A stretch of 64,000 nt of DNA from contig JANFNE010000063.1 of the NCBI GenBank assembly GCA_024867545.1, positions 182,501 through 246,500 on the forward strand. The letters run 5' to 3'. The notes beneath the pieces are model-generated. The model ran no database searches. It was not told where the DNA came from and was given only the letters and a program-made list of their open reading frames with translations. Shown here piece by piece: positions 54,463-64,000 of the stretch. Within the stretch, counting starts at the first letter, position 1. Every line of letters begins with the position of its first letter. The translations under genes were made by a program, and so were the position numbers. This stretch comes from Phytopythium helicoides. Lineage: Eukaryota; Oomycota; Peronosporomycetes; Pythiales; Pythiaceae.

Positions 54463-54968
54463 TCTCTTTTCCCTTCCTTTCCCCTTTCCCTGCACACACC
54501 TCGCGCTTGCGCTCGCGCTCGCGCTCGCTCTCTTGCTCTCTTGCTCTCCTACTTCTTTGCACGGAGATACCGCCATCCCATTCTTTCTCCTTCCTTTATT
54601 CTTACATGGTATCGCCATGTGGTTGGTTCTTTTGATCGCCTCTTTATGCACCCATCAACAGTTGGCCTCTTGCCGTCTCGACCTCTCTCGACCTCTCTCG
54701 ACCTCTCTCGATCTCTCGAAACGCGACAGCGGCGATGAGATCCCGAGCGAGTGGCGGGGATGCGAACCTGATTCTGAGTCGCCAAAGACCACCACACGGC
54801 GTCGTGTGTGTGTCGTGAGCGTTGTGGGCGTTGTGTGTGGTGTGTCGATATTGTTGTTTTTGAGTGTTTTTGAAAAGTGTGTGTGTTTTTGTTGTTTTTG
54901 TGGTGTGTTTGTGGTGTGTGTGTTGTTGGTGTTGTTTTGTGTGGTGTGTTTTGTGTGTTTTGTGTGTT

Positions 54969-54990
54969 CTCTGAATATTTATATTCAGAG
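54969..54990. repeat. Perfect 22-bp palindrome at the array/Helitron junction
   Basis: Arms CTCTGAATAT and ATATTCAGAG separated by TT. It starts at the first base after array homology ends. Candidate Helitron 3' hairpin; alternatively a break-prone cruciform. Confidence 0.7.
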
Positions 54991-55299
54991 TTGTTACGAG
55001 GATTGGATTGGGTTGGATTACTTACTAAAATTGATATTTTGACGATATAGCCTCTCATGTAATTTCTCTAAACTCAACCTCAACAGAGTTTTTATATATA
55101 TCAAAAAATGTAAAATCGATTACCTCTATAATTAAAATTTCGAAAGTGAATGTTGCTTGTGTCGGTCACAAACGACCTTCACGAAACGTTCAAGCGACAC
55201 TACCCGGATAACTGATGGTTACTGACAAATCGTTTTTAATATTCGTGGGGTTGGCGTTGAATTGAAGATGGTCAATGAGCATCACACAACGACAGGGAA

Positions 55300-55411
55300 C
55301 TGCTCCTGCTCCTGCTCCTGGCTGCACTCGTGCTCGTGCTCGTGCTCGAGCTCGAGCTCGTGCTCGTACTCCTGCTCGTGGTCGTGCTCGTGGTCGTGGT
55401 CGTGGTCGTGG

Positions 55412-55452
<41 letters not shown>

Positions 55453-55616
55453 GTCGTGCTCGTGGTCGTGCTCGTGCTCGTGGTCGTGCTCGTGGTCGTG
55501 CTCGTGCCCGTGCTCGTGCTCCACCTCCTGCTCGTGCTCGTGCTCCACCTCCTGCTCGTGCTCGTGCTCCACCTCCTGCTCGTGCTCCTCCTCCACCTCC
55601 TGCTCTTGCTTGCGCT
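55300..55616. repeat. CTCGTG/GTCGTG hexamer microsatellite
   Basis: About 315 bp of imperfect CTCGTG, GTCGTG and CTCCTG hexamers. It keeps frames open on both strands (Cys-Ser, Arg-Ala, Glu-His, Thr-Ser repeats), so long frames here are not evidence of a gene. It lies between the palindrome and the end of the Helitron coding region. The AT-rich 54991-55290 stretch before it holds nothing recognisable. Confidence 0.85.
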
Positions 55617-55737
55617 TCTAACTACCGTCAGCTTACATGCAGTATTCAAATATTCAAAATAAGAGCTTGGTGCCATGGTGGCAATTTCTACAGTAACTGA
55701 ACCGCAAAACGACACATTCATTGCGTTTGCACTACGT

Positions 55738-58700
55738 CTACTGGTCTAACAACGCAAGTCGACTATTTTCTCTCAACACATCTTCTCGTGGCGTGAAGTA
55801 CTTTAGGAAACTGGGAGTTATTGGCGACATCAAATACAACTGTCGAAGTGTTCGCACACGGGTGACGGCCACATAGAATGATGAGCGTTGAGGTCGGAGT
55901 CTTGTCTGGTGCCGAAGTGGGCCAAGTATCATTTTTTCAACAGTCAATCCTTGGCACTTCTCTGTTGTAAGAGAAAACGCAGGAACTATCGGAACTTGTG
56001 TAATTGTGACTGAGAATGATCGATTTGGCAGCCGAATATTTACCCCCGTTTCAGCTCTTTTGCATACTGGGACCACCCCGACAGGCAAATCGGGGAAGAA
56101 CTGGACTGCCGCATAGTTGTGAAGCTTCATGTAGACGACACCTGGAGGAACGGAATGAGTGCATATCTCAATACCGTCAATAGTATCTACTCGAACAGTG
56201 TCATCATCTCCAGGTTGAAAGCCAACAACGTCGCCAATGGTTCCATTTGCTAATTTGAGGGCAGGTGACACGTTCTTTGTGCATTGAACTGGAGATCCAA
56301 GTGCAAACTCCAACCATAACGGCATATTCCCTGACTTGTCATCACGGATCAGTGCAATAGCACTAACCTCGTTCGGTTTCATCGCAAATCGCGGCCTGGT
56401 TACAATTGCCGGAAATCGGTGTAGCGCAGTCGATACTCTAGAACAATACGCTCGAAGTGTGGATGTGTTGAATTCTACCCGCAGCGTGTTAGAAGCCACG
56501 ATAATTGGGCAATATCCTTTCAGCAGTTCGCGACCATGCCTCCAGTTCTCCCTATAAGCAACTTGATTTACAAAATCGATGTCTGCCTGGAGATACTCGC
56601 CGTATCTCCACCGGCTAAGTATGTCCCGCCAAACTGGATCAGCTTGATGGCGCATATTCTCCGTCAGCATTACGACTGAATTGACGTGCCTGTATGCTTC
56701 AACACCTCGGACACGATCGAAATAAGCTGCTGACTCCATTTCCCTGGCTGTAAATGATCCAAGTAAATCTACAAGCTCCACAAACGAGGGTTTCCCTGCA
56801 ACTGGAAGCTGCTGGAGCCAATCACCAACAAGGAGAATATGAATACCTCCAAACACGGAAGACGGTCTTCCCATAAGTTTTCTTAGAGAAGAATCTATCA
56901 TACCCAGTATTTTCACATCGCATGTCGATATTTCGTCGATGATGAGTAAACGAATCCGAGCAAACTGTTCTTTTTGCTGTGTAGTAGGCATCCATTGCTT
57001 GTTATTGTGCACTCGCCAGCCAAACAGTTTATGGATCGTTTGCCCATCGGCAGCTTGTGCAGCGACGCCTTGATATGCTGCTGTGGCAACAGCATCAGAG
57101 ATATTCCACTTGTTAGCCAGAGCTTGAACTGCTGCAATTACTCGGCTTTTACCAGCTCCAGGAAGCCCTCCAAGGAACCCAACCATCTGGTCTTCGTTGC
57201 CAACCAACTCTGATGCTAATAGTTTGCGTCCAACCATTGAAAATGCTTTTTTTTGTTTGGGATTCAACCGAAAAGCTGATGCTGTTTCACTAATTGATGG
57301 CATATCGTTGAGCTCATCAGGATTCTCAGGAAGACGTTGTGAGGCCTCACCATTTAAGGTATCTTGATCATATATGGCATGATTGAGCAACTGAACACGA
57401 GTCGGCTGATCTGAAATTTGCCTTGGAGTTATTGACGACAATGGGCGTCTAGTCTGGGTAGCGCAAATGTCTGCTTCTGCTACTCGTCGTGCGATATCTT
57501 CTGGTGAGAGTTCTGGTAGTCTTATCGGTACTAACCCATCATCAACCGATATGGCTGCAAGTTCCGCACATGCCTTCGCATTATCTATCATTTCAACATA
57601 CTTCATTGATTGAATTGGTGTATGAACAATGTTCTCGAGATCGTTCTCTTCGTCACCTTGAAGATCAAGAGCATCGTCCGGATCAGAGTCTGATAGAATG
57701 TCATCGTCATTACCAAGTAAATCTTCATCTTTACCATCACTTTTGTAGCTGTTATACCGCGCAACATCAGCGTCAGGCTGAGACCTAGCCAGATCACGAG
57801 ACGTATAATAGTCGTTGTTAAAAGCAACGTATGACCTTGCACTTTCTGGAGCTGAGTTTTCCCACCAATGGTGAAAAAGCTGATCGAACGAAACGAGCGA
57901 AGATGTGAATTCGTCTGCACTTCGAAATGGCTTGAAAAGTACCATTAACGAGCGCTGATATCGCAGAGTATCATCTTCATGAAGATCTTGGCGCCGCATG
58001 TCAGGAAGCCGTTTGTGGATCACAGTCACTAGTTTCACAGTAGGTTTCCGATGAAGTGAGTGCGATGCTCCTTGCGGGTGGTAAGAACTGAATCGCAGTC
58101 CTTTTGTACCTTTCCTTCGCTCCCATTGAGCAGCGAATTCCATCAAATTAAGCTTCTCCAATTCTATAGGTCTCAGTGTGTAGTCATAAAACATGCTGGC
58201 AGGTTTGAAGTTTCGTTGACTAGCATCACTTTCGAGCACAACATCTACACTGCTTTTGTGATCGAAAATAGATGACAACATAGCTCGAAGATGAATCCTG
58301 ACAAATTGGTGAGAGGAGTAAGTGGCCGAACTGTTTTGAATGTAAAGACATGCCATTGGCGCAGAGACTTCATGAGGATTAGACAGCGTGCAGCACATGG
58401 ACTGAACTCGGCGGCGACCAGCAGCTGCAGGATTGAGAATATCATCACTAAGATTGCGGTCAGATTTCTGCAACGCATGCAGGTGCAGCGCCCACGGGTT
58501 TTCTATGGACTGTTGGTGCTTGGTTGAGTACTTGATCATGTAGAACGACTTCTCAGGGCCTATACTCACAAAAAGCATTGTAAGAATTTCGACAGAGAGA
58601 CCTAGTGTTTTAAGCGAAGACCGGTACCTTCTCCTGCTCCTAAGAATTTGATGTCATGGTTGCATTTGAATACTGCATTGACGAGTGGAACGTACGTGTT

Positions 58701-61507
58701 AAGGTACTCATTCCCCTTATTGCGTTTCGTCTCGATTCGATTTTCGTTTGTCCAACGGGTGTTGTTGCACACTTCCTTTGGCATGAACATCCTACAAACA
58801 TCTCCTCTAGGAGTTCGTTTTGTGATCTTAAAACAGGAGCGAGAATGAAACCAGTGATGAACTTGATATGCCATCAATGCACGCGTGGTTGACGCTGCTG
58901 CTTCTGACGTGGTAACGTCCAGCGAAAGCGGCTTGGAGCATGCTATTAGGTGAGCGATATTCGCGTCAGATTGCTCATGAACGCCATTTTCTTCTTCCAA
59001 ACGTTTAACGTGCTTCTCAATCAATTGTTTTCCTCCATATTTACTTTTGCATTGGTTGCAGACGGTGGTCGTTGTTGGAAGACCACGTAATTGTTGTTTT
59101 CGAAACGCTTGGCGTTCAAACTCGCATGGGTCGAGCTCGCTGCAACCGCACTCAGGACAACTATTGGTGTTTATTGGGACACATGAACTTGCGATACTGT
59201 CAACATAAGCAACCATGACATCTCGAAATCGCTCGGAGTCGCACATCGAGTAGTATTCTTCGACTGTTGCTGGCATCCCGTTTAACCATATCAGCATGTG
59301 GGCATGAAGAGATCCCGTTGAGCCCTGAGATTCTACTGATGCAAAATATGCTTTCGTTCGACCAAACAAGCCTGGTTGCTCTCTTGATGACCCCTTATCA
59401 GCGTTCCAGTTGAGGAACACATCGATGAATAGCTTCATTAAAATGTCAAAGTACCTATTAGACGAACAAACTGTTAGAGAATGGAAAAATGCACCATTGG
59501 AAGTTTAACCTCACACCTTGCACACGCGGATGGATTGTCAGCTGCGAACTGTCCGAGTCGAGCTCGAGAGTACATCAAGCTTAACTCAGCGTTGACTTGC
59601 ATTGCAGCCATAATATCCTCCGAAATTTCTCCTCCTAAGTATCCAACATGGTATGTGCTCGATGAGTCAGGAGACAGAGTAAAAAACAATGTTGGTTGGC
59701 CAAATTGTAACTGCATCGTAAACAATTCAGCACGTGCTGCAGACCGTTCTTCGTTGGATCCCCAGTATGCTCGCATTCCTGTAGAGATACTGGAGCACAA
59801 CTCGTGCAACCCTCTATCAAACGCGGGGCGAGATGGAAGTGGCTGACGATCTGCAATTGCTTTCATTCGTTGTTCTTGATATGTCACGTACTCTTGAAGC
59901 TGCTCACGCCTGACTGACGAAGCCAATTCCATTGACCCAGGAGCCACTTTTGCTCTGATGTAGATTGCTTGCAAAGTGTTATGCCTAGCAATTACGTCAA
60001 ATGCGACCAAGCTAAACGACTTGTGTTTGGCATGCTTTCGTGACGAGAGTCTAAGACAATATTTCACGAACTCGTGAAGACTAATTGCAATAGAACGAGG
60101 CTCATCGAGTCCACCACGACCAAAAGGAAATAATTCACAAAAAGCATAAGACCAGAATGCGGGGTCAAAGTCCGATAGAATACTAGACGATCGATAGACA
60201 ACTGCAGTTTGCTTGTGAAGAACTTGCTGGATTGCGGGGAGAGTTTCAACTTGGTCAAAACTACTTAAAACACTCACTGAAGCCTGGTCAAATTGCTCGT
60301 CAGCCCTAGCAACCCTATGATGGGCTGGAGAAGGAGCGTTATGGCGCCAAGTTGCAGAATCAAGCTCCGCAGAGCCAATTGCTGCACCAATAGCTGGAGC
60401 AGAATCTAGTTGATTGGGGTCACGCGTAACTACGCGTGCACTTGAATCAACGTCGTTATCTGGGTTAGTACAATCAATGACGACACGGGTTCGCGCCACG
60501 TTAGACTCCCATTCGTCAACTTCTTCGACTTGAGCATAAAGGCGATTGTTCTTTTTGTACCACGCTAGTTGGTTCCGAAGAATCTCTGTCCGAACATCAT
60601 ACTTCTTGTACGTGGCTGCTTTTTGCGCACTTGTCATTGCTCCCACCATTGTAACACCAATCACACCGTCGCGTACCACATCTCGAGGAAGAAGATCTGC
60701 TGGAGGTGCAGGGTCCGCGCGAAAGAAATAAGCGTGGGATCGAAGCGAGCTATGCTTTCCTCCTCGAATAACCGAGATAAAGTGCATCGGTTGAGATAGA
60801 TTCAGCATAGCATTTTCAGTAAACGTAGTACCTTCAAACTCAGCTGGTAAAGTGCCGATATATAATCCGTTCGCAATTGCAAACTTTGGTGGATGAATGA
60901 GTCTCTTGTTAGCAAGTGATTTTAGACAAGCCTCACACAGCTGGATAAACACATTGCTGGTTGCTCTGATGCCTGCTCTTGATATCAAGCATCCTGCTAG
61001 GGCCGGGCAGATATCGGAGACGTCATAGAAGATTTTCAATTCTTCAGGAATGTTACTTGGTGCTCTCAGCCGCGTTTTCATTGCCCGAATCAGCTCTGGG
61101 CAGTTATCAGCGCGCTTTCTCTGTATACGACTTGCAGAATGAAAGCAGTCGCACACAGAGCACACAGCCTGTTGGAGCGATATCGAAGAAAGGCGTTCAC
61201 TACTAGTTTTGTAAATCTCATCACATACACCCTGAAAGTTTTGGAGAAATGCGCGAATGTTTTGGACAACAGGACTTTCGGTTTGACGAGCAGCACGTCT
61301 CCGAGCTAGGTGATTCAGTCGCCCATCAGGTGAAAGATTTGTTCTCGCACTTCGTTTGCGGCTGCGTTGCTGTTCTCGAGCTTGTATACGAGAACAATAA
61401 AGACAGGCAGCACAACCAGATCGTCGTCTTGTGATAGATGAAGACTGACCACTGCATGTGCACTGGGAAGGTAATGTAGAGTTTCCCGTCAACTCTCCCT
61501 CGTTCAT
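55738..61507 (-). CDS. Helitron Rep/helicase protein
   Basis: Exons 61507-59517, 59454-58628 and 58559-55738; introns of 62 and 68 nt (donors GTGTGA and GTACCG, acceptors AATAG and TATAG). The joined frame is exactly 1,880 codons. The first splice restores DNPSACARYFDILMKLF, matching the NPxAxAxYF motif of Helitron N-domains; the second restores GEGPEKSFYMIKYSTKH. An N-terminal Cys-rich region precedes a domain typical of this transposase class. Rep nuclease: HUH motif LHAHMLIW (His714, His716) and catalytic tyrosines Y946 and Y950 in YMIKY. PIF1-type helicase: Walker A GLPGAGKS near 1404, LLIIDEIS, GDWLQQLP, LTENMRHQ and C-terminal TEKCQGLTVEKM. No stop, frameshift or lost catalytic residue seen, so the element may be autonomous. 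Confidence 0.92.
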
Positions 61508-62239
61508 TGCTCTGTGATACTAAAACGATTTATGCTGCAGTGACCCCGGGCGGATGAAGAAGATATCAAGCCTGAAGAGGGCATTTTCTAGTAAGCCCAA
61601 AGGATACGCGTGCAAGCCGTTCCTTACTTTGAGCTTGCATCGAAAAAATGGTTGTTATGTTGTGAAACTCAGCCCAAGCAAGGTAATTACACGCGAGCAA
61701 ACATCTATTCACTCCAGCATTCCAGTTCGGCTTCCAGTTCGGCTTCATGTAAGTCACCTTCTTCGTGCTGTGTGGATGACGCTGAGTAACTTGTAGCCTA
61801 CCTCACGCAATCAGACTAGATACCATGGCCGCACTTGTACTGCCGGCGAAGCCAGCACTACCACACTACCACTTATGTACTCTGCCATTCATGATGGCTC
61901 CATCATCATCTGAAGCAAGTACAAGTCGTCACTGTTCTGTGAAGGTTATGCCAACATTTCCACGACAGCTTTTGAGATACAGGTAGCCTTCTGATTGTGA
62001 GACACACGATGAATTAAACTAGACTGCTGATTGCACAAGGCAAGATACCGGACCCAAATCGTGTGAGGGCTGACGCCATCATCTAGGGAAGTGTCTTTTG
62101 TAGTCAAAGGTATGTGATCGCGTCAGCAACGCCGCATATTTTCAAATCCACGGAGCTGGTGAATATTGTTTGATGGTATTTGCGAAGTGAGTGCTGCCCA
62201 AAGCACTTTTCAACTTTCCTGCTTTCAGCCATCAGCCCA
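61508..62239. other. Region between Helitron gene and next gene
   Basis: 732 bp. No gene recognised. Should contain the Helitron promoter and possibly its 5' end; no terminal motif could be fixed. A CCAGTTCGGCTT direct repeat (two copies, 61722-61746) is the only structure noted. Confidence 0.45.
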
Positions 62240-63136
62240 ATGAACGAGCTACAGCGGGATATACAAGACGAGCTCCGCCACGCTTTCGAGAAGCCCAGCG
62301 CAATTGTGGACCTACTGAGCGGCGCACCCGACAATATCCCCACATCGATAGCAATTGACATGTTCATTGCTTTTCGAGAGGCATTTTCAGGTGGCTGGGT
62401 TCTGTGGATGGCAAGCGAGGAACTTAATACGTTGACTTCTGCGCAGAGAGCCAAACTCCCGTCCACCAGCTTTGAGCTCCGCGCGAAACATCTTTTTCGC
62501 TTGTCCCTCTGGACAAGCAGTTACAAGAAACGTGATTCCGATGCAATGGACATATCCAATGTTCCGGATGGCACTGAGATCTACGTTGGGCGTGTCACGG
62601 GATTGAATTTGTTTGATCCTGCGCACTCGTCAGTAAAGATGGGACAAGGCAACGCGACCCGGTTTGAAGTGGTAACGCGAGTTGACTCGGATGACTCCGA
62701 CGATGACGCCAAAGTAAACGGCATGCGAAGCGAGAGCAGCCAGCTGGAAGGGACTGATAGTGAGCGCATAAGCCAGACATCGGACGTTCAGCAAGACAGC
62801 GGGAGTAACTTGGGTGTCAAACCCGAAACTTCGAAAGGCAAAGGAGCTAGCCAAGTTACTTCGAGGGCCAACCATTGCATCTCCAAAGACAACGCGACTG
62901 CAGATGAGTGCCTGAGTATTCAGGATCAGGCCGCACACAAGAAGAATGACATCAACAAGCCGCTTGACGTCATGACGCGTCGTGCTGCTCACTCTCAGTT
63001 GACTGATAAGAACGAGACCACGGTTGAGGATGAATGCAAGAGTGAGTGCAGTGATCCAAAGGGCGATGTCAACCATACCTTGGGTGTGACGAAGGTCGAG
63101 CGTACGCGGTCGGCGAAGAAGCAACGCCAAAGTTGA
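62240..63136 (+). CDS. Uncharacterised acidic protein
   Basis: 298 residues from ATG 62240 (MNELQRDIQDELRHAFEKPS); the frame opens 60 nt earlier but without ATG. The N-terminal 150 residues look folded (IDMFIAFREAFSGGWVLWMA, FRLSLWTSSYKKRD, GTEIYVGRVTGLNLFD). The C-terminal half is disordered, rich in S, D, K and T, and ends in a basic VERTRSAKKQRQS that could be a nuclear localisation signal. No signal peptide. I do not recognise the family. GC and codon bias are weaker than in the genes at 1-31 kb. It could lie inside or outside the Helitron. Confidence 0.55.
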   Translation: MNELQRDIQDELRHAFEKPSAIVDLLSGAPDNIPTSIAIDMFIAFREAFSGGWVLWMASEELNTLTSAQRAKLPSTSFELRAKHLFRLSLWTSSYKKRDSDAMDISNVPDGTEIYVGRVTGLNLFDPAHSSVKMGQGNATRFEVVTRVDSDDSDDDAKVNGMRSESSQLEGTDSERISQTSDVQQDSGSNLGVKPETSKGKGASQVTSRANHCISKDNATADECLSIQDQAAHKKNDINKPLDVMTRRAAHSQLTDKNETTVEDECKSECSDPKGDVNHTLGVTKVERTRSAKKQRQS

Positions 63137-64000
63137 TGCTAGCAACTCGGATTGTGATTGTCGCGGCTCTTACGCGTAGCCAAGGTTCTCTGCATATGTC
63201 CATGCATTGTCGGATGCAGGCGCAGCTCCAATTAGCAAATGATGGAGAGACAAAAGTGGTTAGTGATTGGTGATTGTTTCACCTGATTAATTGCTAATAT
63301 GCTCTCTAGCTGAGGTTGCTTGAACGGTTCTCTATGTGGCATTGATTCGTGGTTTAAAAGATACATCCTCTTGCTTAATTTGCCCCGCACCACGCCCTCT
63401 GTGCCTTTGCTAACGATCCATCTCACAGGGTAGAACTCATACATTTACTGTTGCATACAATTTCGTGGACCAAACCATCAAAATCTCCTCACAAGGATGG
63501 CTTTTTCTACTTTGATTTCTCCTACGTAAAGAGCGAAAAGAGATTTTCGTCAAGTCGTAATGCACGCTGGGTGAGATGGAGATATCCATCATTAGTGTCT
63601 AGTGCGTCGCAGTAAACAAATGGTGTGGAGTCAGGGTTGACAGTTAATACGTTCTGTATCGCTGCCTATCAAGGTCGACGAAATTTCTTCCCAGATGCGC
63701 GAGCTCTCCTGTCTGATGGTCATTCGCTAAATCGACAACGACATCAGGAATGGTTTGTTGTAATGGAGGCTGGATACCCACGTTACAATTGTAAAGACCG
63801 GTGGAGTGCAGGGTGGACTTTTGAAACCCGGACAACGATCTCTTCGGCCGTTGGTCAGCTGGCAACGGTAGATATTTCTGACGAAGTACACTAGTCATTC
63901 GTTACGTAACCGTCTGCATGCTTTCATCTTAAGTGGAGCGATGATCCACCGTTTTCAAAACAATTCACTTTGACGTAAGATTTCTCGGGAGTAAACTCTC
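63137..64000. other. Unassigned 3' end of window
   Basis: 864 bp. Short open frames (63625-63894 plus, 63644-63898 minus) overlap each other on opposite strands; neither has a recognised motif. Possibly remnant transposon sequence; no gene called. Confidence 0.4.

Larger units (their letters stand above)
32915..54968 (+). repeat. Tandem array of 35 tRNA-Leu units (mostly 630 bp)
   Basis: 22,054 bp, head to tail. Each unit: an 80-nt tRNA-Leu(AAG), a Pol III terminator, a CT/GCGCTC-rich tract (33090-33150 in unit 1), a unique segment, a minisatellite of CGACCTCTCT decamers (33287-33327), a possible fold-back segment (about 33330-33395), and about 190 bp of almost pure G/T on the plus strand leading to the next tRNA. 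Of 34 tRNA-to-tRNA intervals, 26 are 630 bp; the others are 624, 628, 636, 620, 640, 638, 627, 587 and a second 640 within the count. Most variants change copy number of the hexamer or decamer. The array contains exactly 35 unit lengths plus a 34-bp GT-rich segment found at both edges (32915-32948 and 54935-54968). Confidence 0.97.
54969..61507 (-). mobile_element. Helitron-type rolling-circle transposon (minimum extent)
   Basis: Defined by an intact Rep/helicase gene transcribed leftward, so the element's 3' end lies on the left. A perfect 22-bp palindrome abutting the tRNA array (54969-54990) is the best candidate for the 3'-terminal hairpin. I do not see the canonical CTRR terminus beside it; HELITRON2/Helentron-like elements have different ends and insert at TT, which fits the TT at 54967-54968. 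The 5' end, to the right of 61507, could not be located, so the right edge given is only the end of the coding region. The non-coding 3' part contains a large CTCGTG microsatellite. Confidence 0.6.

Noticed and set aside
32993..54968. CRISPR-like array
   Set aside because: The repeating unit is a 630-bp tRNA cassette in a eukaryotic context, with no short repeat/unique spacer alternation and no cas genes.
32993..54968. 5S rRNA or rDNA array
   Set aside because: The conserved element is a class II tRNA cloverleaf with anticodon AAG; no 5S-type or large rRNA sequence is seen.
33143..55042. Repeated open frames of 65-217 codons on both strands in every array unit (for example 33143-33658 plus, 33254-33802 minus)
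   Set aside because: They run through the tRNA itself (peptides such as GQLAERSKAPV and MWDSNPRPF are well-known artefacts of translating tRNA-Leu genes) and through G/T and CT low-complexity tracts. There is no codon bias, and length changes follow repeat number.
55262..55721. Long frames of Cys-Ser, Arg-Ala, Glu-His or Thr-Ser repeats
   Set aside because: A hexamer microsatellite keeps most frames open on both strands; no independent coding signal.

Overview
The window reads as nuclear DNA of an oomycete (Phytophthora/Pythium-like). Genes are GC-rich and closely spaced on both strands, and most introns are about 60-80 nt with GT...AG ends. The gene set is eukaryotic: ciliary transition-zone CC2D2A (fits flagellate zoospores), DMC1, TIM44, PDH E1-beta, HAS1, an ArfGAP, a TRAPPC12-like protein, and a Helitron. 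The lineage call is inference from these features; no rRNA or species marker is present.

Layout. 1-31 kb is ordinary gene space: CC2D2A (3' part, +), a borealin-like chromosomal passenger protein (-), a small membrane protein (+), mitochondrial ribosomal bL36 (+), an EGF-bearing TTL-like membrane protein (+), a six-exon multi-pass membrane protein (+), ArfGAP1-like (+), PDHB (-), a secreted/type I membrane protein (-), an unrecognised four-exon gene (-), a zinc-type alcohol dehydrogenase (+), HAS1 (-), TIM44 (+), a 17-exon DMC1 (+), a Kelch protein (-), a La-type RNA-binding protein (+) and a TRAPPC12-like gene (-). Intron phases of all assembled multi-exon models close to whole codon numbers. 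Products fall into mitochondrial import and metabolism, ribosome biogenesis, membrane traffic, and meiosis/mitosis. There is no operon-like logic, though several divergent pairs share short promoters.

31.1-32.9 kb is transitional sequence without a recognisable gene. 32,915-54,968 is the outstanding feature: a 22-kb head-to-tail array of 35 units, mostly 630 bp, each carrying one intact 80-nt tRNA-Leu with anticodon AAG. The array holds a whole number of units plus a 34-bp GT-rich overlap present at both edges. Units differ mainly in copy number of short internal repeats.

54,969-61.5 kb holds a Helitron whose single Rep/helicase gene (minus strand, three exons, about 1,879 residues) looks intact. 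A 22-bp palindrome, which could be its 3'-terminal hairpin, abuts the last array base exactly. The last 2.4 kb carries one uncharacterised gene and otherwise unassigned sequence.
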